From DATFVA01 sp963832715 (GTDB lineage: Bacteria > Bacteroidota > Ignavibacteria > Ignavibacteriales > Ignavibacteriaceae): a stretch of DNA of 64,000 nucleotides. A program made the position numbers and the translations under genes. The notes under the pieces were generated by a model. It was not told the origin of the DNA. It did not search any database and saw only the letters and a program-made list of their open reading frames with translations. Positions 17,633-27,355 of the stretch are shown in pieces. Where the stretch lies: positions 186,001 through 250,000 of the forward strand of contig CAWHVB010000003.1 in assembly GCA_963832715.1 (NCBI GenBank). Reading direction: 5' to 3'. The stretch's first letter is position 1. The number at the start of each line of letters is the position of its first letter.

Positions 17633-18646
17633 CTACAATTCTTTTATTACGGCATCAGCAAATTCCGCTGTGCCCACAAAATTATGAGGATTTATATCTT
17701 TTGTAACTTTTTCCCCTTTCTTAATAACCTTTGCCAGCGCCGCCTCTATTTTATTCGCCGCCTCCTGTTCTCCTATATATTCAAGCATCATAACCGCACC
17801 AAGTATCAGTGCAGAGGGGTTAGCTATGTTTTGTCCTGCGATATCAGGAGCCGAACCATGTACCGCTTCAAAAATAGCAACATCATCACCAATATTTGCT
17901 CCCGGGGCCATTCCCAGTCCGCCTACAAGACCAGAGGCAAGATCAGAAAGAATATCACCGAATAGATTTGTTGTAACTATACAGTCGAACTGGTAAGGAT
18001 TCATTACCATCTGCATTGCCATATTATCGACTATTTTATTTTCGAACTGAATTTCAGGGTATTCAGGTGCGATTTCTTCTGCTATATCCAGGAACAAGCC
18101 GCCGGTAAATTTCAGAATATTCGCTTTATGGACAACAGTCATTTTCTTTCTGCCATGCTTTTTCGCATATTCGAAGGCATACCGGATTATTCTTTCAGAA
18201 CCCTTGCGGGTAATTATCCCTATTGATTCAGCAGCTGATTTACTGCTGTCGATATAGTGTTCAATTCCTGAGTAAAACTCTTCCAGGTTCTCGCGGAAAA
18301 TGATGAGGTCAATATGATCGAAGTACAGGGTTTTAATCCCTTTGAATGTCTTTGCCGGCCTCTGATTAACGTAAAGTTCAAATTCCTTACGCAGTGCAAC
18401 ATTAATACTTCTGAAGCCTTTACCTACGGGTGTTGTTAGAGGTCCTTTCAAGACCACACAATTTTTATCGATCGAATCAATAACTTCCTGGGGCAGCGGG
18501 TCGCGATACTTTTCCAGTGCAGTCATACCTGCTTCCACAACTTCCCATTCTATTTTAACACCTGCACTTTCAATAATCTTAGTTGCGGCGACGGTAATCT
18601 CAGGGCCGATACCATCTCCCGGAATTAATGTAAGATGATGTGCCAA
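17633..18646 (-). CDS. NAD-type isocitrate dehydrogenase (isocitrate/isopropylmalate dehydrogenase family)
   Basis: 337 residues. LIPGDGIGPEIT starts the family. KGPLTTPVGKGFRSINVALRK carries the Ser and Asn that bind isocitrate rather than isopropylmalate, and the three Arg of the substrate pocket are in LRK, NQRP and FRENLE. DNMAMQMVMNPYQFDCIVTTNLFGDILSDLASGLVGGLG is the Mg-binding segment and FEAVHGSAPDIAGQ the cofactor region. The short length and GSAPDIAG pattern fit the small NAD-dependent enzyme of the TCA cycle. The similar homoisocitrate or tartrate dehydrogenases remain possible. Confidence 0.85.
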   Translation of the reverse strand: MAHHLTLIPGDGIGPEITVAATKIIESAGVKIEWEVVEAGMTALEKYRDPLPQEVIDSIDKNCVVLKGPLTTPVGKGFRSINVALRKEFELYVNQRPAKTFKGIKTLYFDHIDLIIFRENLEEFYSGIEHYIDSSKSAAESIGIITRKGSERIIRYAFEYAKKHGRKKMTVVHKANILKFTGGLFLDIAEEIAPEYPEIQFENKIVDNMAMQMVMNPYQFDCIVTTNLFGDILSDLASGLVGGLGMAPGANIGDDVAIFEAVHGSAPDIAGQNIANPSALILGAVMMLEYIGEQEAANKIEAALAKVIKKGEKVTKDINPHNFVGTAEFADAVIKEL

Positions 18647-18703
18647 ATTCGTTCCGGTAATTTTCTGTATTGGATTAATTCAGATTAACAAATATATAAA
18701 GAT

Positions 18704-19897
18704 TTAATGAAATGATAAGTGTTTTGTTCCTGAAAGTATATCAGGAAGGATACTCTTAAGTGCAGGTTTATTAGAAAACTTTGTAAGTATATCCTTTGTA
18801 TCGTAAAATGATTGTGCAGCCAGTTCCCTGTCGGATGATCCCATGAATGAAAAAAGAGAATCTGAAAAGGCAGCCTGTGCAGGAATAATAATATATCTCC
18901 TTCCCGAATCAGTATCTCCTTTGAAGACCCAGATCGGAAGGTAGTTTATGTCTGCCAGCCAGATTGAATCATTTAATGTATTTTTAGTAATGGAAAAACT
19001 CAGGATAGTACCCCCGTCAGAATACCGCCATCTCTGGTTTGAAATGAAATTGCCCATCGAATAAATTACGAAACCTGAATCCATCCCGGCATTCCTGGTT
19101 TTAAATAAGCTAATAGGCTGAAGCACGTGTGTATGGCCGCCTATAATAATATCTGCCCCATTCCTGATTGTCTGGTCAACTATTGTCTTCTGGTAACTAT
19201 CCGGCAGCCGCTGATATTCTTCACCGAAATGAAAGTGAACGATTACAATATCCGTCCCTTTTTTTCTTGCAGCTTCAATATCTTTTCTGATCGTGGTTGT
19301 ATCGATAATATTAACGAGATACTCCTTTCCCTTAGGAACAGGGTTGCCGTTAGTGCCGTATGTATAGGCAAGGAACGCAGTCTTTATCCCCCTAACGTCG
19401 AATATCCTGATCGAATCTCTGTCTCTTTCGGACAGAAACGTACCATTATAGTTTAACTTATTAAGATTTATCTGTTGAATGGTTCTTCTTATACCCGCCT
19501 CTCCCCTGTCAATGGCATGATTATTAGCAGTACTCAGCAGATCAAATCCTGCGTATTTTAGGCTCCTTATAAACGCATCAGGGGTATTAAAAAAAGGATA
19601 CCCCGAATATCCTGCCTTCGCTCCCGCAGTAACGGTTTCCAGGTTGCCGAACAGAAAGTCAGACTGATCCAGATATTTTTTAATCACTGAGAACTCAGGA
19701 TTGAAATTGAAGCTGTCTGCTGATACTCTTGCGTAATTGTACTGGACAGAATGACACATTATATCCCCCACAACGCTGAACGAAACAGTTATCAGCGAAT
19801 CTCTCTGTGTAGGCTGAATATGCTTATCACGGGAAATATTTCTGTCAGTGGTATTCAGCAAACCAAATATTAAAAGAGAAAAGAAAATGTACCGCAT
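18704..19897 (-). CDS. CapA family protein (metallophosphatase-like, poly-gamma-glutamate/cell-surface type)
   Basis: 397 residues. A short hydrophobic N terminus (MRYIFFSLLIFGLLN) suggests export. SVVGDIMCH, FGNLETV, STANNHAIDRG, VHFHFGEEY and IIGGHTHVLQP are the metal-binding motifs of the CapA fold in order. CapA proteins act in poly-gamma-glutamate or capsule handling in some bacteria, but many homologues have unknown roles, and no capsule gene is adjacent. The gene lies between the isocitrate dehydrogenase gene and the Hc1-like gene, on the same strand as both. Confidence 0.85.
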   Translation of the reverse strand: MRYIFFSLLIFGLLNTTDRNISRDKHIQPTQRDSLITVSFSVVGDIMCHSVQYNYARVSADSFNFNPEFSVIKKYLDQSDFLFGNLETVTAGAKAGYSGYPFFNTPDAFIRSLKYAGFDLLSTANNHAIDRGEAGIRRTIQQINLNKLNYNGTFLSERDRDSIRIFDVRGIKTAFLAYTYGTNGNPVPKGKEYLVNIIDTTTIRKDIEAARKKGTDIVIVHFHFGEEYQRLPDSYQKTIVDQTIRNGADIIIGGHTHVLQPISLFKTRNAGMDSGFVIYSMGNFISNQRWRYSDGGTILSFSITKNTLNDSIWLADINYLPIWVFKGDTDSGRRYIIIPAQAAFSDSLFSFMGSSDRELAAQSFYDTKDILTKFSNKPALKSILPDILSGTKHLSFH

Positions 19898-19962
19898 ATA
19901 AAAAAATAAAAGGCTGAACTATTTATAAATAGCCAGCCTTCTTTAAGTTGTAATAAACTTTA

Positions 19963-20157
19963 TTATCCTTGTTTCTCAGCTTTTCTCTGGATTTTTACCT
20001 CCTGGACATCCTTACGAACATCCTGAGCCATTTTTCTGAGTTCGCTTAATCCTTTGCGAAGACGGGTGCCGGCAGCTGCCTGACCTTTCTCATAAAACTT
20101 TTCAAAATCAGTGTGAAGATTTTGTACAGCCTGAATTAAGTCTTCGTATTTGTTCAT
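19963..20157 (-). CDS. Histone H1-like Hc1 family nucleoid protein
   Basis: 64 residues, Lys/Arg-rich. The pattern FEKFYEKGQAAAGTRLRKGLSELRKMAQDVRKDVQEVK matches the short Hc1-like (histone H1-like) proteins common in Bacteroidota and Chlorobiota. They bind DNA and probably help compact the nucleoid. An AGGAGG ribosome-binding site lies just upstream. It is 31 bp downstream of the HdrDE-like gene on the same strand, but nothing suggests a shared function. Confidence 0.8.
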   Translation of the reverse strand: MNKYEDLIQAVQNLHTDFEKFYEKGQAAAGTRLRKGLSELRKMAQDVRKDVQEVKIQRKAEKQG

Positions 20158-20188
20158 TGAAACCTCCTAAGAAATAATTTGAAATAAG

Positions 20189-22189
20189 TTATTTAGAATG
20201 TTCTAGTACTATCTCGGCAATATCCTTTACTGCTACTTCTTCAGTTTTTTCAAAATGTTTAACTCCGTCCGTCAGCATTGTCATACAGAACGGACAGGCA
20301 GAAGCTATTGTATCTGAATTGGTTCTGAGGGCTTCCGATGTCCTTTCAACATTTATCCTACCGCCTTCTTCATCCTCAAGGAACATCCTTCCGCCTCCGG
20401 CGCCGCAGCAAAAACCGCGGGATTTAATTCTTTCCATTTCAACAAACTCCAGCCCGCTGATACTTCGCAAAGTATTTCTCGGCTGCTCATAAACATTATT
20501 ATACCTGCCAAGATAACAGGAATCATGATAAGTTACCCTATGATTTTCCTGATTATTATTCAGCGTAATTTTATTCCCGGAAATCAGCTGATCTATGAAC
20601 TGGGAGTGATGCATTACCTCATAATCACCGCCGAATTGTTTATATTCCCTGCCGAGGGAATGAAAACAATGTGGGCAGGCGGTAACAATCTTTTTAACTT
20701 TGTAATTGTTCAGCGTCTCTATATTTTCCATAATCAGCATCTGGGCAAGATATTCATTTCCAAGTCTTCTTGCAGTATCACCATTACATTTTTCTTCAGT
20801 TCCAAGAATCCTGAAGTTAACACCGGCTTTCTGCATAATCTGTGCAAAGGCCCGTGAAACTTTCTTATATCGCTCATCAAATGATCCTGCGCAGCCAACC
20901 CAGAAGAGTATGTCGCATTCGGAATCTTCTGCCATCGTTTTGATATCTAAGCCTTCTGCCCAGTTTGCACGGTCCGCCTGGTTGAAAGCCCAGGGAGTAA
21001 AATTAGTTTCCAGACTCTTAAATACCGGGTTCAGATTAGACGGGAATTGTGATTCCGTCAGCACAAGGTCTCTTCTCATATCTACTATTGAATCAACATG
21101 TTCGATCATAACAGGACATTCCTGTACACAGGCCATACAGGTAGTGCATTGCCACAGCTCGATATCAGAAATATAGTCGTGCACCAAAGTCTTCTCAAAC
21201 ACCTCACCTTCAGTAATTCCCTGTTCCATAAGAGGAGCTTTATCTTTGGTTCTCCGTCTTATATCAACTATTATCTTTCTTGGTGAGAGTGATTTTCCGA
21301 CGGTCGCTGCGGGACATGATGCTGTGCATCGTCCGCATTCGGTACAAGAATATCCATCGAGTATCTGTTTCCATGAAAGATGTTCAAAATCGGAGGCACC
21401 GAATACTTCAACACTCTCATCTTCGAGGTTAAGCGGTTTTATTGTATTCCGGATTTCATCAACATTTGCCAGGTAAGTATTCGGAATGGATGTAAGAACA
21501 TGCAGATGCTTGGAATAAGGTAGAAAATTCAGAAATCCAAGAATCACAACTATATGCATCCACCAGAAAAGCCCGAAATAAATATGTGCATTCTGTGTTC
21601 CTCCCGAGTAAAACCATTTGCTCAAGGCAGCAGAAACAGGCCGTATCTCGTATGTATTCAGCTTAAAATTATGCATAGCTACTAAAGCTGAATTTTCTCC
21701 AAGCATAGAAATACAAACCAGCATTATGAGGACGAGAATGAATGCCGCATCAAGCTTGCCTGATTTCTCAACCTCCAGCCTGGGAACGTGTATCACAAAC
21801 CTTCTGTAGAGAGCATACAGACACGCAATGATTACTAGAACAGAAAACACATCCTGAATAATTGTTACGGCAGAATAAAACGGTCCCGCAAAATGCCAGC
21901 TGAAAGGGCTATAAAAACCCTGTATAAAGGCTTCAACTACAGCAAAAAGAAAGAGGACGAAACCCCAGAATATTGTAAGGTGGAGCAGTCCGGCTTTAGG
22001 ATCTCTTAATAATTTTGTCTGCGCAAAGGCAACAGTCCAGACCCTTTTAATCCGGTCTCCTACTCTGCCGCTTCTGTCATCTTTTTTCTTAGCCAGGAAC
22101 ATGTAGACAATAAGTTTCCTGCAGCTCCAGGTAAACACACCCAGAGCAAAAATCAGGAAAATGATAAATATGATATTTTTTATTTCCAT
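20189..22189 (-). CDS. Membrane-bound (Fe-S)-binding heterodisulfide reductase-like protein (HdrE/HdrD-type fusion)
   Basis: 666 residues. The N-terminal part (to about 240) holds six hydrophobic segments of the NarI/HdrE type with possible heme-ligand His. Two [4Fe-4S] ferredoxin motifs follow: CTECGRCTASCPA near 282 and CTTCMACVQECP near 351. Two CCG domains close the protein: GCAGSFDE near 431 with CPHC, and HDSCYLGR with GFCCGAGGGRMF near 595 followed by ACPFC. This is the layout of HdrDE/DsrMK-like and electron-transfer flavoprotein-linked oxidoreductases, which pass electrons between the quinone pool and a cytosolic donor or acceptor. The partner is not identifiable here. Confidence 0.87.
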   Translation of the reverse strand: MEIKNIIFIIFLIFALGVFTWSCRKLIVYMFLAKKKDDRSGRVGDRIKRVWTVAFAQTKLLRDPKAGLLHLTIFWGFVLFLFAVVEAFIQGFYSPFSWHFAGPFYSAVTIIQDVFSVLVIIACLYALYRRFVIHVPRLEVEKSGKLDAAFILVLIMLVCISMLGENSALVAMHNFKLNTYEIRPVSAALSKWFYSGGTQNAHIYFGLFWWMHIVVILGFLNFLPYSKHLHVLTSIPNTYLANVDEIRNTIKPLNLEDESVEVFGASDFEHLSWKQILDGYSCTECGRCTASCPAATVGKSLSPRKIIVDIRRRTKDKAPLMEQGITEGEVFEKTLVHDYISDIELWQCTTCMACVQECPVMIEHVDSIVDMRRDLVLTESQFPSNLNPVFKSLETNFTPWAFNQADRANWAEGLDIKTMAEDSECDILFWVGCAGSFDERYKKVSRAFAQIMQKAGVNFRILGTEEKCNGDTARRLGNEYLAQMLIMENIETLNNYKVKKIVTACPHCFHSLGREYKQFGGDYEVMHHSQFIDQLISGNKITLNNNQENHRVTYHDSCYLGRYNNVYEQPRNTLRSISGLEFVEMERIKSRGFCCGAGGGRMFLEDEEGGRINVERTSEALRTNSDTIASACPFCMTMLTDGVKHFEKTEEVAVKDIAEIVLEHSK

Positions 22190-22222
22190 ATTAACAGAAG
22201 CCTGAGAACATTATGAAAAAAA

Positions 22223-22798
22223 TCATTTTCTGCCGCGATTTTTATAAATACCGGAATAAATAGCTGCACCTGTAAATATTTTAATTACAGTCCAGACAGA
22301 AAAAATAATTGCTCCTGCTTTTAAAGCTTCCGTCCAGTCGTGCAGATAAAATGAATTTAGAAAGACCATACCGCTTCCGATGATAATTACTTCCGCAGCA
22401 ATCATCGCCGCTACAACAGAAAAGTATTTCCTGTTTTTTTCAACGATATACCCTGCAGCAAATGCCGCTAAAGGGAATGCAAGAAGGTAACCGCCGGTTG
22501 GTCCAAATAAGCTCGCAAAGCCATAAAAACCATCGGCAGTAGGTGCAAATACCGGCAGCCCGATAACACCAAGAGATAAATAAAGAAGCTGGCTGTAGGC
22601 TCCCTTTTTAGCTCCCAGGAATGCACCTGATAATCCGACCATCAGGGTCTGTAATGTAAATGGAACCGGTTTTACCGGAATACTAATCTGAGCAGCCACT
22701 GCAGTCAGAAGTGTGAAAGAGAAAATCCAGAATAAATCCTTAGATATCACTCTTGTTAATATTTTGGAGTCAACAATAGCATTATTCTTTGAGATCAT
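22223..22798 (-). CDS. bioY: BioY family biotin transporter (S component)
   Basis: 191 residues from ATG 22798, chosen because a GAGGAA ribosome-binding site lies directly before it and BioY homology starts just after it; a longer reading would overlap the hydrolase gene. VKPVPFTLQTLMVGLSGAFLGAKKGAYSQLLYLSLGVIGLPVFA is the classic BioY signature, and FGPTGGYLLAFPLAAFAAGYI is the second. About six membrane helices are seen. BioY binds biotin, alone or with an ECF energising module; no EcfA or EcfT gene is nearby. Confidence 0.92.
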   Translation of the reverse strand: MISKNNAIVDSKILTRVISKDLFWIFSFTLLTAVAAQISIPVKPVPFTLQTLMVGLSGAFLGAKKGAYSQLLYLSLGVIGLPVFAPTADGFYGFASLFGPTGGYLLAFPLAAFAAGYIVEKNRKYFSVVAAMIAAEVIIIGSGMVFLNSFYLHDWTEALKAGAIIFSVWTVIKIFTGAAIYSGIYKNRGRK

Positions 22799-22805
22799 AA
22801 ATTCC

Positions 22806-23639
22806 TCAGTTAAGGTTTTGGTTAAAAAATTGATATGTTTTTTCAAGGATTGCTTCAAATTTTTCGTTAGTTCCTTCAAAAGGATGCTTAATATCAAACG
22901 TATGACCGGCTGCTGGAACAACATACAATTCAGTTAATTCTTTGTCAGAAATGGAGTACAGGTTTTCAGCCTCTTTTAGAGGTACTGCCAGATCCTGTTC
23001 GCCATGAACGATAAGTAAAGGTTTTTTCAATTCCCTCACAGCCTTTTCGATATTTAGTTTATCATCCTTATTCTTTTCAAGGTCATCCAGTAATGATACG
23101 TTCAGCCTCATTATCTGCCTGGTCCTTGTATTCATAACTTCAAAAACCCCTTTTCTTCTCCATACTTCTTTTTGCCTTTTAGAATACCTGTCAAACGTTG
23201 AAACGGACGACCATGCTGCAACTGCATCTACTTCCGGGTTTCTGCTGGCCGTCAGAAGAGATATCCCTCCTCCGCGGCTGTGACCCAGTAAACCAAGATT
23301 GTATTTTGAGGTGCCGCCAAAGAATCCGTTGGAATACGCACTAATTAGTTGGGAAAGCTCATCTATTTCGAGTGAAAAGGTATTCTCAGCAAATCTATCC
23401 AATTCATCAAATTCAGTGAGGCTTTCACCGATACCATTATGTGAAAAATTAAAACTAAGAACAAAGAAACCTTTAGAGGAAAAATAATTTCCTATATATG
23501 GTCCAAATCCCCAATCTTTAAAACCTTTGAAACCATGGACAAAAATAAGGCACGGAGATAAACGCAGATTTTCTACCCCGTAAGCAGTGATCCTAAGACT
23601 GTCGTGCTTTTCGGTAGTAAGTATAAAATCTTTGCTCAT
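22806..23639 (-). CDS. Alpha/beta hydrolase (dienelactone hydrolase / S9-like)
   Basis: 277 residues from ATG 23639; an in-frame ATG 36 bp further up would add a peptide without homology. CLIFVHGFKGFKDWGFGPYI holds the HG oxyanion region, GLLGHSRGGG the nucleophile elbow with the catalytic Ser, LLIVHGEQDLAVPL the acidic residue, and PAAGHTFDIKHPF the catalytic His. This is a complete catalytic triad. The substrate is unknown; esterase or peptidase are both possible. The stop lies 7 bp before the bioY start on the same strand, so the two are probably cotranscribed. Confidence 0.85.
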   Translation of the reverse strand: MSKDFILTTEKHDSLRITAYGVENLRLSPCLIFVHGFKGFKDWGFGPYIGNYFSSKGFFVLSFNFSHNGIGESLTEFDELDRFAENTFSLEIDELSQLISAYSNGFFGGTSKYNLGLLGHSRGGGISLLTASRNPEVDAVAAWSSVSTFDRYSKRQKEVWRRKGVFEVMNTRTRQIMRLNVSLLDDLEKNKDDKLNIEKAVRELKKPLLIVHGEQDLAVPLKEAENLYSISDKELTELYVVPAAGHTFDIKHPFEGTNEKFEAILEKTYQFFNQNLN

Positions 23640-23787
23640 TGTGTCAAATATGGTCATTAAAGTAAGAAAAGTCAAGAAAACAGGGCATAAATCAAACTTT
23701 TAAGATTTGTGTGATATCTGTATTATTTCTTTTTGTTTTTCATTTAAGTATTTTCTCCTGCAGAGAATGTAAAGTATAGGAAAAATT

Positions 23788-24540
23788 TTGAGATACCTGC
23801 TGGTAATTCCTTCAATTGATATTAAAAACGGCAAAACAGTCAGAGTTGTGCAGGGCATCCCTGAGCTTGATTGTAAAGAATATGGCAGCGATCCTGTGGA
23901 AATGGCAAGGATATGGCGTTCAGAAAATGCTAAACTGCTTCATGTTGTAGATTTTGACGGGGCTTTTGAGCATTCAAAACGGAATATAGAGACTATACGT
24001 GAGATTTGTTCTTCTGTGATAATTCCTGTTGAATACACAGGGGGAATTCGGTCAATGGATGATGCCGAAAGAATGTTTGATTTGGGTGTCAGCCGCCTGG
24101 CTATAAATACTATGGCTTATGAAAATCCGGATGAATTTGCAAGGGTCTTTGAGAAATTCGGCCCAGCAAAAATCGTGATGTCGCTTGATGTGCTCAACGA
24201 TGAGATGATAGTACGAGGCAGAAGAAAAAAAACCGGTCTGAATTATCTGGATTATTCTAAAAAACTTTCGGATATGGGTGTTGAAAGATTTATTGTGACT
24301 GATGTAGACAGAAATGGAACTATGTCGGGACCAAATCTTGAGCTCTCTAAAAGAATAGCTAAAGCAACCAATCAGAAAGTGACGGTCTCCGGCGGTGTTA
24401 GAAACAAGGATGAATTGATGGATGTTCAGGCATTAATTCCACTTGGGATAGATTCGGTAATTGTCGGCCGCGCACTTTATGAAAACAGGTTCCCCTGTCA
24501 GAAGTTATGGCGGGTAGCTGAAGCCGGTTTGTTCAACTAA
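23788..24540 (+). CDS. hisA: HisA-type phosphoribosylformimino-AICAR-P isomerase
   Basis: 250 residues, a half-barrel-duplicated TIM barrel. Catalytic Asp residues appear in PSIDIKNGKTVRVVQG (strand 1) and VMSLDVLNDEMIVRG (strand 5). VEYTGGIRSMDDAERMFDLGVSRLAINT and VTVSGGVRNKDELMDV with VIVGRALYE are the two phosphate-binding halves. It isomerises ProFAR to PRFAR in histidine synthesis. No other his gene is within reach; instead a cNMP-binding gene follows 10 bp downstream. HisA assignment is likely, although a HisA paralogue with another role cannot be excluded. Confidence 0.85.
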   Translation: MRYLLVIPSIDIKNGKTVRVVQGIPELDCKEYGSDPVEMARIWRSENAKLLHVVDFDGAFEHSKRNIETIREICSSVIIPVEYTGGIRSMDDAERMFDLGVSRLAINTMAYENPDEFARVFEKFGPAKIVMSLDVLNDEMIVRGRRKKTGLNYLDYSKKLSDMGVERFIVTDVDRNGTMSGPNLELSKRIAKATNQKVTVSGGVRNKDELMDVQALIPLGIDSVIVGRALYENRFPCQKLWRVAEAGLFN

Positions 24541-24550
24541 TGGAGTGATA

Positions 24551-25106
24551 ATGGAAAACAATAAAAGAGTGGTTCACAGCAGTTTCTGGTCAAACTTTTT
24601 CAAATCGCCTACAGAAAAAGTTGATCTTCAGAAATCCCTGCTTTCAATTCCTATTTTCAGCAGACTCACGAGGAGAGAACTGGGTATGCTGATCAATATC
24701 ATCCATAACAGGAATTACGTCTGCTGGCGAATATATTTTTTACCAGGGCGACCCGGGACTTGGATTGTACTTAATCCGGGATGGCGAAGTAATTATTCAG
24801 CGGAAAAAGGAGGAAGAGGAAATTATATCGCTAGCTTCCTTTAATAAAGGCGATTTCTTCGGTGAACTTGCGTTGATTGACGGTGAGAAGCGTTCTGCAT
24901 CTGCAATAAGTAATTCTGATACACGCCTTGCAGTTATCTTTAAACCCGATCTTGATGAATTTATTGAAAACTACCCTAAAAGCGGGATAAAGATACTCAG
25001 GGGAATTTCAGAGATTATAGCCACAAGATTGAGAAAATTAAATGAAGATAATTTCAACCTTCAAAATAAATTAGACGTTAAAATTGAGGCAACTTATGGA
25101 ACCTGA
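24551..25106 (+). pseudogene. Cyclic nucleotide-binding (CRP/FNR-like effector domain) protein, frameshifted
   Basis: Two reading frames together give one cNMP-binding domain. The first part (from ATG 24551, GGAG site upstream) reads LLSIPIFSRLTRRELGMLIN. The second reads AGEYIFYQGDPGLGLYLIRD and FNKGDFFGELALIDGEKRSA, the phosphate-binding cassette. The frames join at about 24718-24723 (one extra base after TACGTC), so one indel would restore a protein of about 184 residues with no DNA-binding domain. It overlaps the next gene by 11 bp. Either an assembly error or a recent inactivation. Confidence 0.75.
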
Positions 25107-25593
25107 TATATCCAAAGTACTTGTTCCTATTGATTTTTCTGATTATTCCAAGAATGCTTTAAAGTACGCAGTGAACTTTGTCAGACACTTTCAAGCTCAG
25201 CTTTATCTTGTATATGTTGTTGAACCGGTAATTTATCCGCCCGATTTCAGTATGGGGCAGATCGCTATTCCGTCAGTCGATCTTGAAATGGATAAGAGAG
25301 CAATCGATGAGCTTAATAAACTTGCCGGACACGAAATTCCGGCAGGTATAAAAGTAAAATCGATTGTCAAAACCGGAAAACCTTTTGTTGAAATTATTGA
25401 AATTGCTGAGGAAGAAGATATCGACCTAATCATCATTGCGACTCACGGTCATACCGGCATGGAACATATTTTATTTGGAAGCACCGCTGAGAAAGTGGTA
25501 AGGAAGGCGCCCTGCCCTGTACTTACATTGAGAGAACCGATCAAGGGATTTTTGTTTAAAGATGAGCTGAAAAAGGAAAAATCAAATTCCTGA
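25096..25593 (+). CDS. Universal stress protein (UspA family)
   Basis: 165 residues from ATG 25096, which is preceded by TTGAGG and overlaps the end of the cNMP-binding gene, indicating translational coupling. KVLVPIDFSDYSKNALKYAV starts the Usp fold, and ATHGHTGMEHILFGSTAEKVVRKAPCPVL is the ATP-binding G-2x-G-9x-G-S/T motif. These proteins bind ATP and act in stress survival. The pairing with a cNMP-binding domain suggests a small signalling pair. It converges on the polyprenyl synthase gene with no gap. Confidence 0.9.
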   Translation: MEPDISKVLVPIDFSDYSKNALKYAVNFVRHFQAQLYLVYVVEPVIYPPDFSMGQIAIPSVDLEMDKRAIDELNKLAGHEIPAGIKVKSIVKTGKPFVEIIEIAEEEDIDLIIIATHGHTGMEHILFGSTAEKVVRKAPCPVLTLREPIKGFLFKDELKKEKSNS

Positions 25594-26526
25594 TTAATTT
25601 TTTCGATCTATCACAAAATCCACCAGACCTTCAAGCGCAATTTTTGCTGGAGAATCCGGGAATATCTTCAATGAGTTTTTAGCTCTCTCGGAATAGTCGT
25701 GTGCAGTTTTTAATGCGTAATCAATCCCCTGGTTATTCCTCACAAACTCTATAATCTGTCTTGTGTTCTCTTTGCCATCATTGTTTTTTAACAGCCGCCT
25801 GATTTTATCAGCTTCATTCTTCGGGACTTTCTTCAGAGAATAGATCAGAGGCAGCGTTATTTTCTTTTCTTTAATATCGCCTCCTACTGGTTTCCCTGTA
25901 ATTTTTGAGCTCCCTTCATAATCAAGGATATCATCTCTTATCTGAAATGCCATACCGATGGACTCCCCGAAGTTTTTCATCGCCTGATGATATTCTTTAT
26001 TCTCCGATGTGCTCATTGATCCTATCATACAGCAAGTCTCAAGCAATGATGCTGTTTTATCGGAAATAATTTTGAAATATGTTTCTTCATCAATATCAAG
26101 TTTGCGTGTTTTCTGTATTTGAAGGAGTTCACCTTCCGACATTCTTTTTACTGCATTGGTAATTACACCGAGAAAATCAAAATCATTTCCTTCAACTGCT
26201 ATCATCAATCCGCTTGAAAGCAGATAATCCCCCATAAGTACAGCCGCTTTATTTTTGAATACAGCATTTATCGACCAGAACCCTCGTCTTTTATCGGCAT
26301 TATCAACTACATCGTCATGAACAAGAGTGGCTGTATGAAGCAGTTCAACAAGAACTGCACCCCGGTAGCTTCTCTCAGTAACTCCACCCGATAATTTAGC
26401 CGAAAGGAGAACAAGAAGCGGTCTTATTTTTTTCCCTTTTTGCCTTATAAGATATTTTGCAATAAGATCAACTAGTCCGACGTTGCTTTTCATAGATTTT
26501 TTAAACAGACTCGTCAAATTCTTCAA
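25594..26526 (-). CDS. Polyprenyl diphosphate synthase (octaprenyl/heptaprenyl type)
   Basis: 310 residues, an all-trans isoprenyl chain elongase that makes quinone side chains. KGKKIRPLLVLLSAKL, the first Asp-rich motif LVHDDVVDNADKRRG, and the second motif GMAFQIRDDILDYEGSS are intact. The visible start is TTG at 26526. The family sequence continues upstream in another frame (ELEEFDES before FKKSMKSNVG), joined by one extra G near 26507. The true start is therefore probably a TTG at 26575 overlapping the tatC stop. The catalytic part is intact, so this is most likely an assembly indel. Confidence 0.85.
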   Translation of the reverse strand: MKNLTSLFKKSMKSNVGLVDLIAKYLIRQKGKKIRPLLVLLSAKLSGGVTERSYRGAVLVELLHTATLVHDDVVDNADKRRGFWSINAVFKNKAAVLMGDYLLSSGLMIAVEGNDFDFLGVITNAVKRMSEGELLQIQKTRKLDIDEETYFKIISDKTASLLETCCMIGSMSTSENKEYHQAMKNFGESIGMAFQIRDDILDYEGSSKITGKPVGGDIKEKKITLPLIYSLKKVPKNEADKIRRLLKNNDGKENTRQIIEFVRNNQGIDYALKTAHDYSERAKNSLKIFPDSPAKIALEGLVDFVIDRKN

Positions 26527-26571
26527 GTTCCGTTTTAATAGGATGACTTATTTCACATAAAGCTTTTTTTA

Positions 26572-27280
26572 TCAATGTTTTTTTGTGGCTAATTTTGAAA
26601 TGAAAATACTTATTTCATATAATAAAACCAATGGAACAGCAAGTACGACTTGTGAAACAGGATCTGTACCGGGAGTAAGAAATGCGGCAAGCACATTATT
26701 ATTACAATTGCATGCTTCCTGTATTTCTTCATAAAGGCGGGGTTAAGAATTCCGAGTTTTGTAAGGAAGAATGAGATCATCGGAAGTTCAAATACAACAC
26801 CGGCACCAAGCATAACACTTACAATTATAGAAAAATATTCATCAATCGCAAATTCATTTTTGATTCAGTTCTGTGCCAAACTGAGCAGCGAATTTCAAAG
26901 TAAGCGGAAGCATAACGAAATATGCAAAAACAATTCCGATTAAGAAAACAACAGTAGTGTAGAACGACAATGAGAAGTAATATATTTTCTTTCTTTCTTT
27001 CTTTAATGCGGGTGAAATGAATTTCCAGAACTGGTAAAAAATATTCGGAATGCTTAATATAACTCCGCCGATAATAGCAACCTGGAAATAAAGGAATAAC
27101 TGTCCGAAAGGGTTTTAGGTTTTGAAGATGCAGACCATGTATCTCTGTGCGGGTTTTAAAAGAACATCTGTTACCAGAAAATCAATAAATATCCAGGCAT
27201 ATTATTGTACCGACAACAACGCCGATAATAGAATAAATAATTCTCCATCTTAATTCTTCAAGATGATCAAGGAAGGTCAT
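26572..27280 (-). pseudogene. tatC: TatC, twin-arginine translocase subunit, with several frameshifts
   Basis: Pieces in different frames reconstruct an ordinary TatC: MTFLDHLEELRWRIIYSIIG at the N terminus, then IPNIFYQFWKFISPALKKER, LPLTLKFAAQFG, and FELPMISFFLTKLGILNPAF with the final helix. TatC is the membrane receptor for twin-arginine signal peptides. At least five single-base indels separate the pieces (near 27205, 27150, 27112, 26862 and 26712). The real start may lie further up at a GTG near 27345 (MATKELNST). Its stop overlaps the probable polyprenyl synthase start. With so many indels in a conserved gene, sequencing error is likelier than decay. Confidence 0.8.
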
Positions 27281-27355
27281 TTCAACTTCATTAGGTCTTC
27301 TTCACTCTAAATCAGTCAGTACTATTAAGTTCTTTAGTTGCCACGAATATTCTGC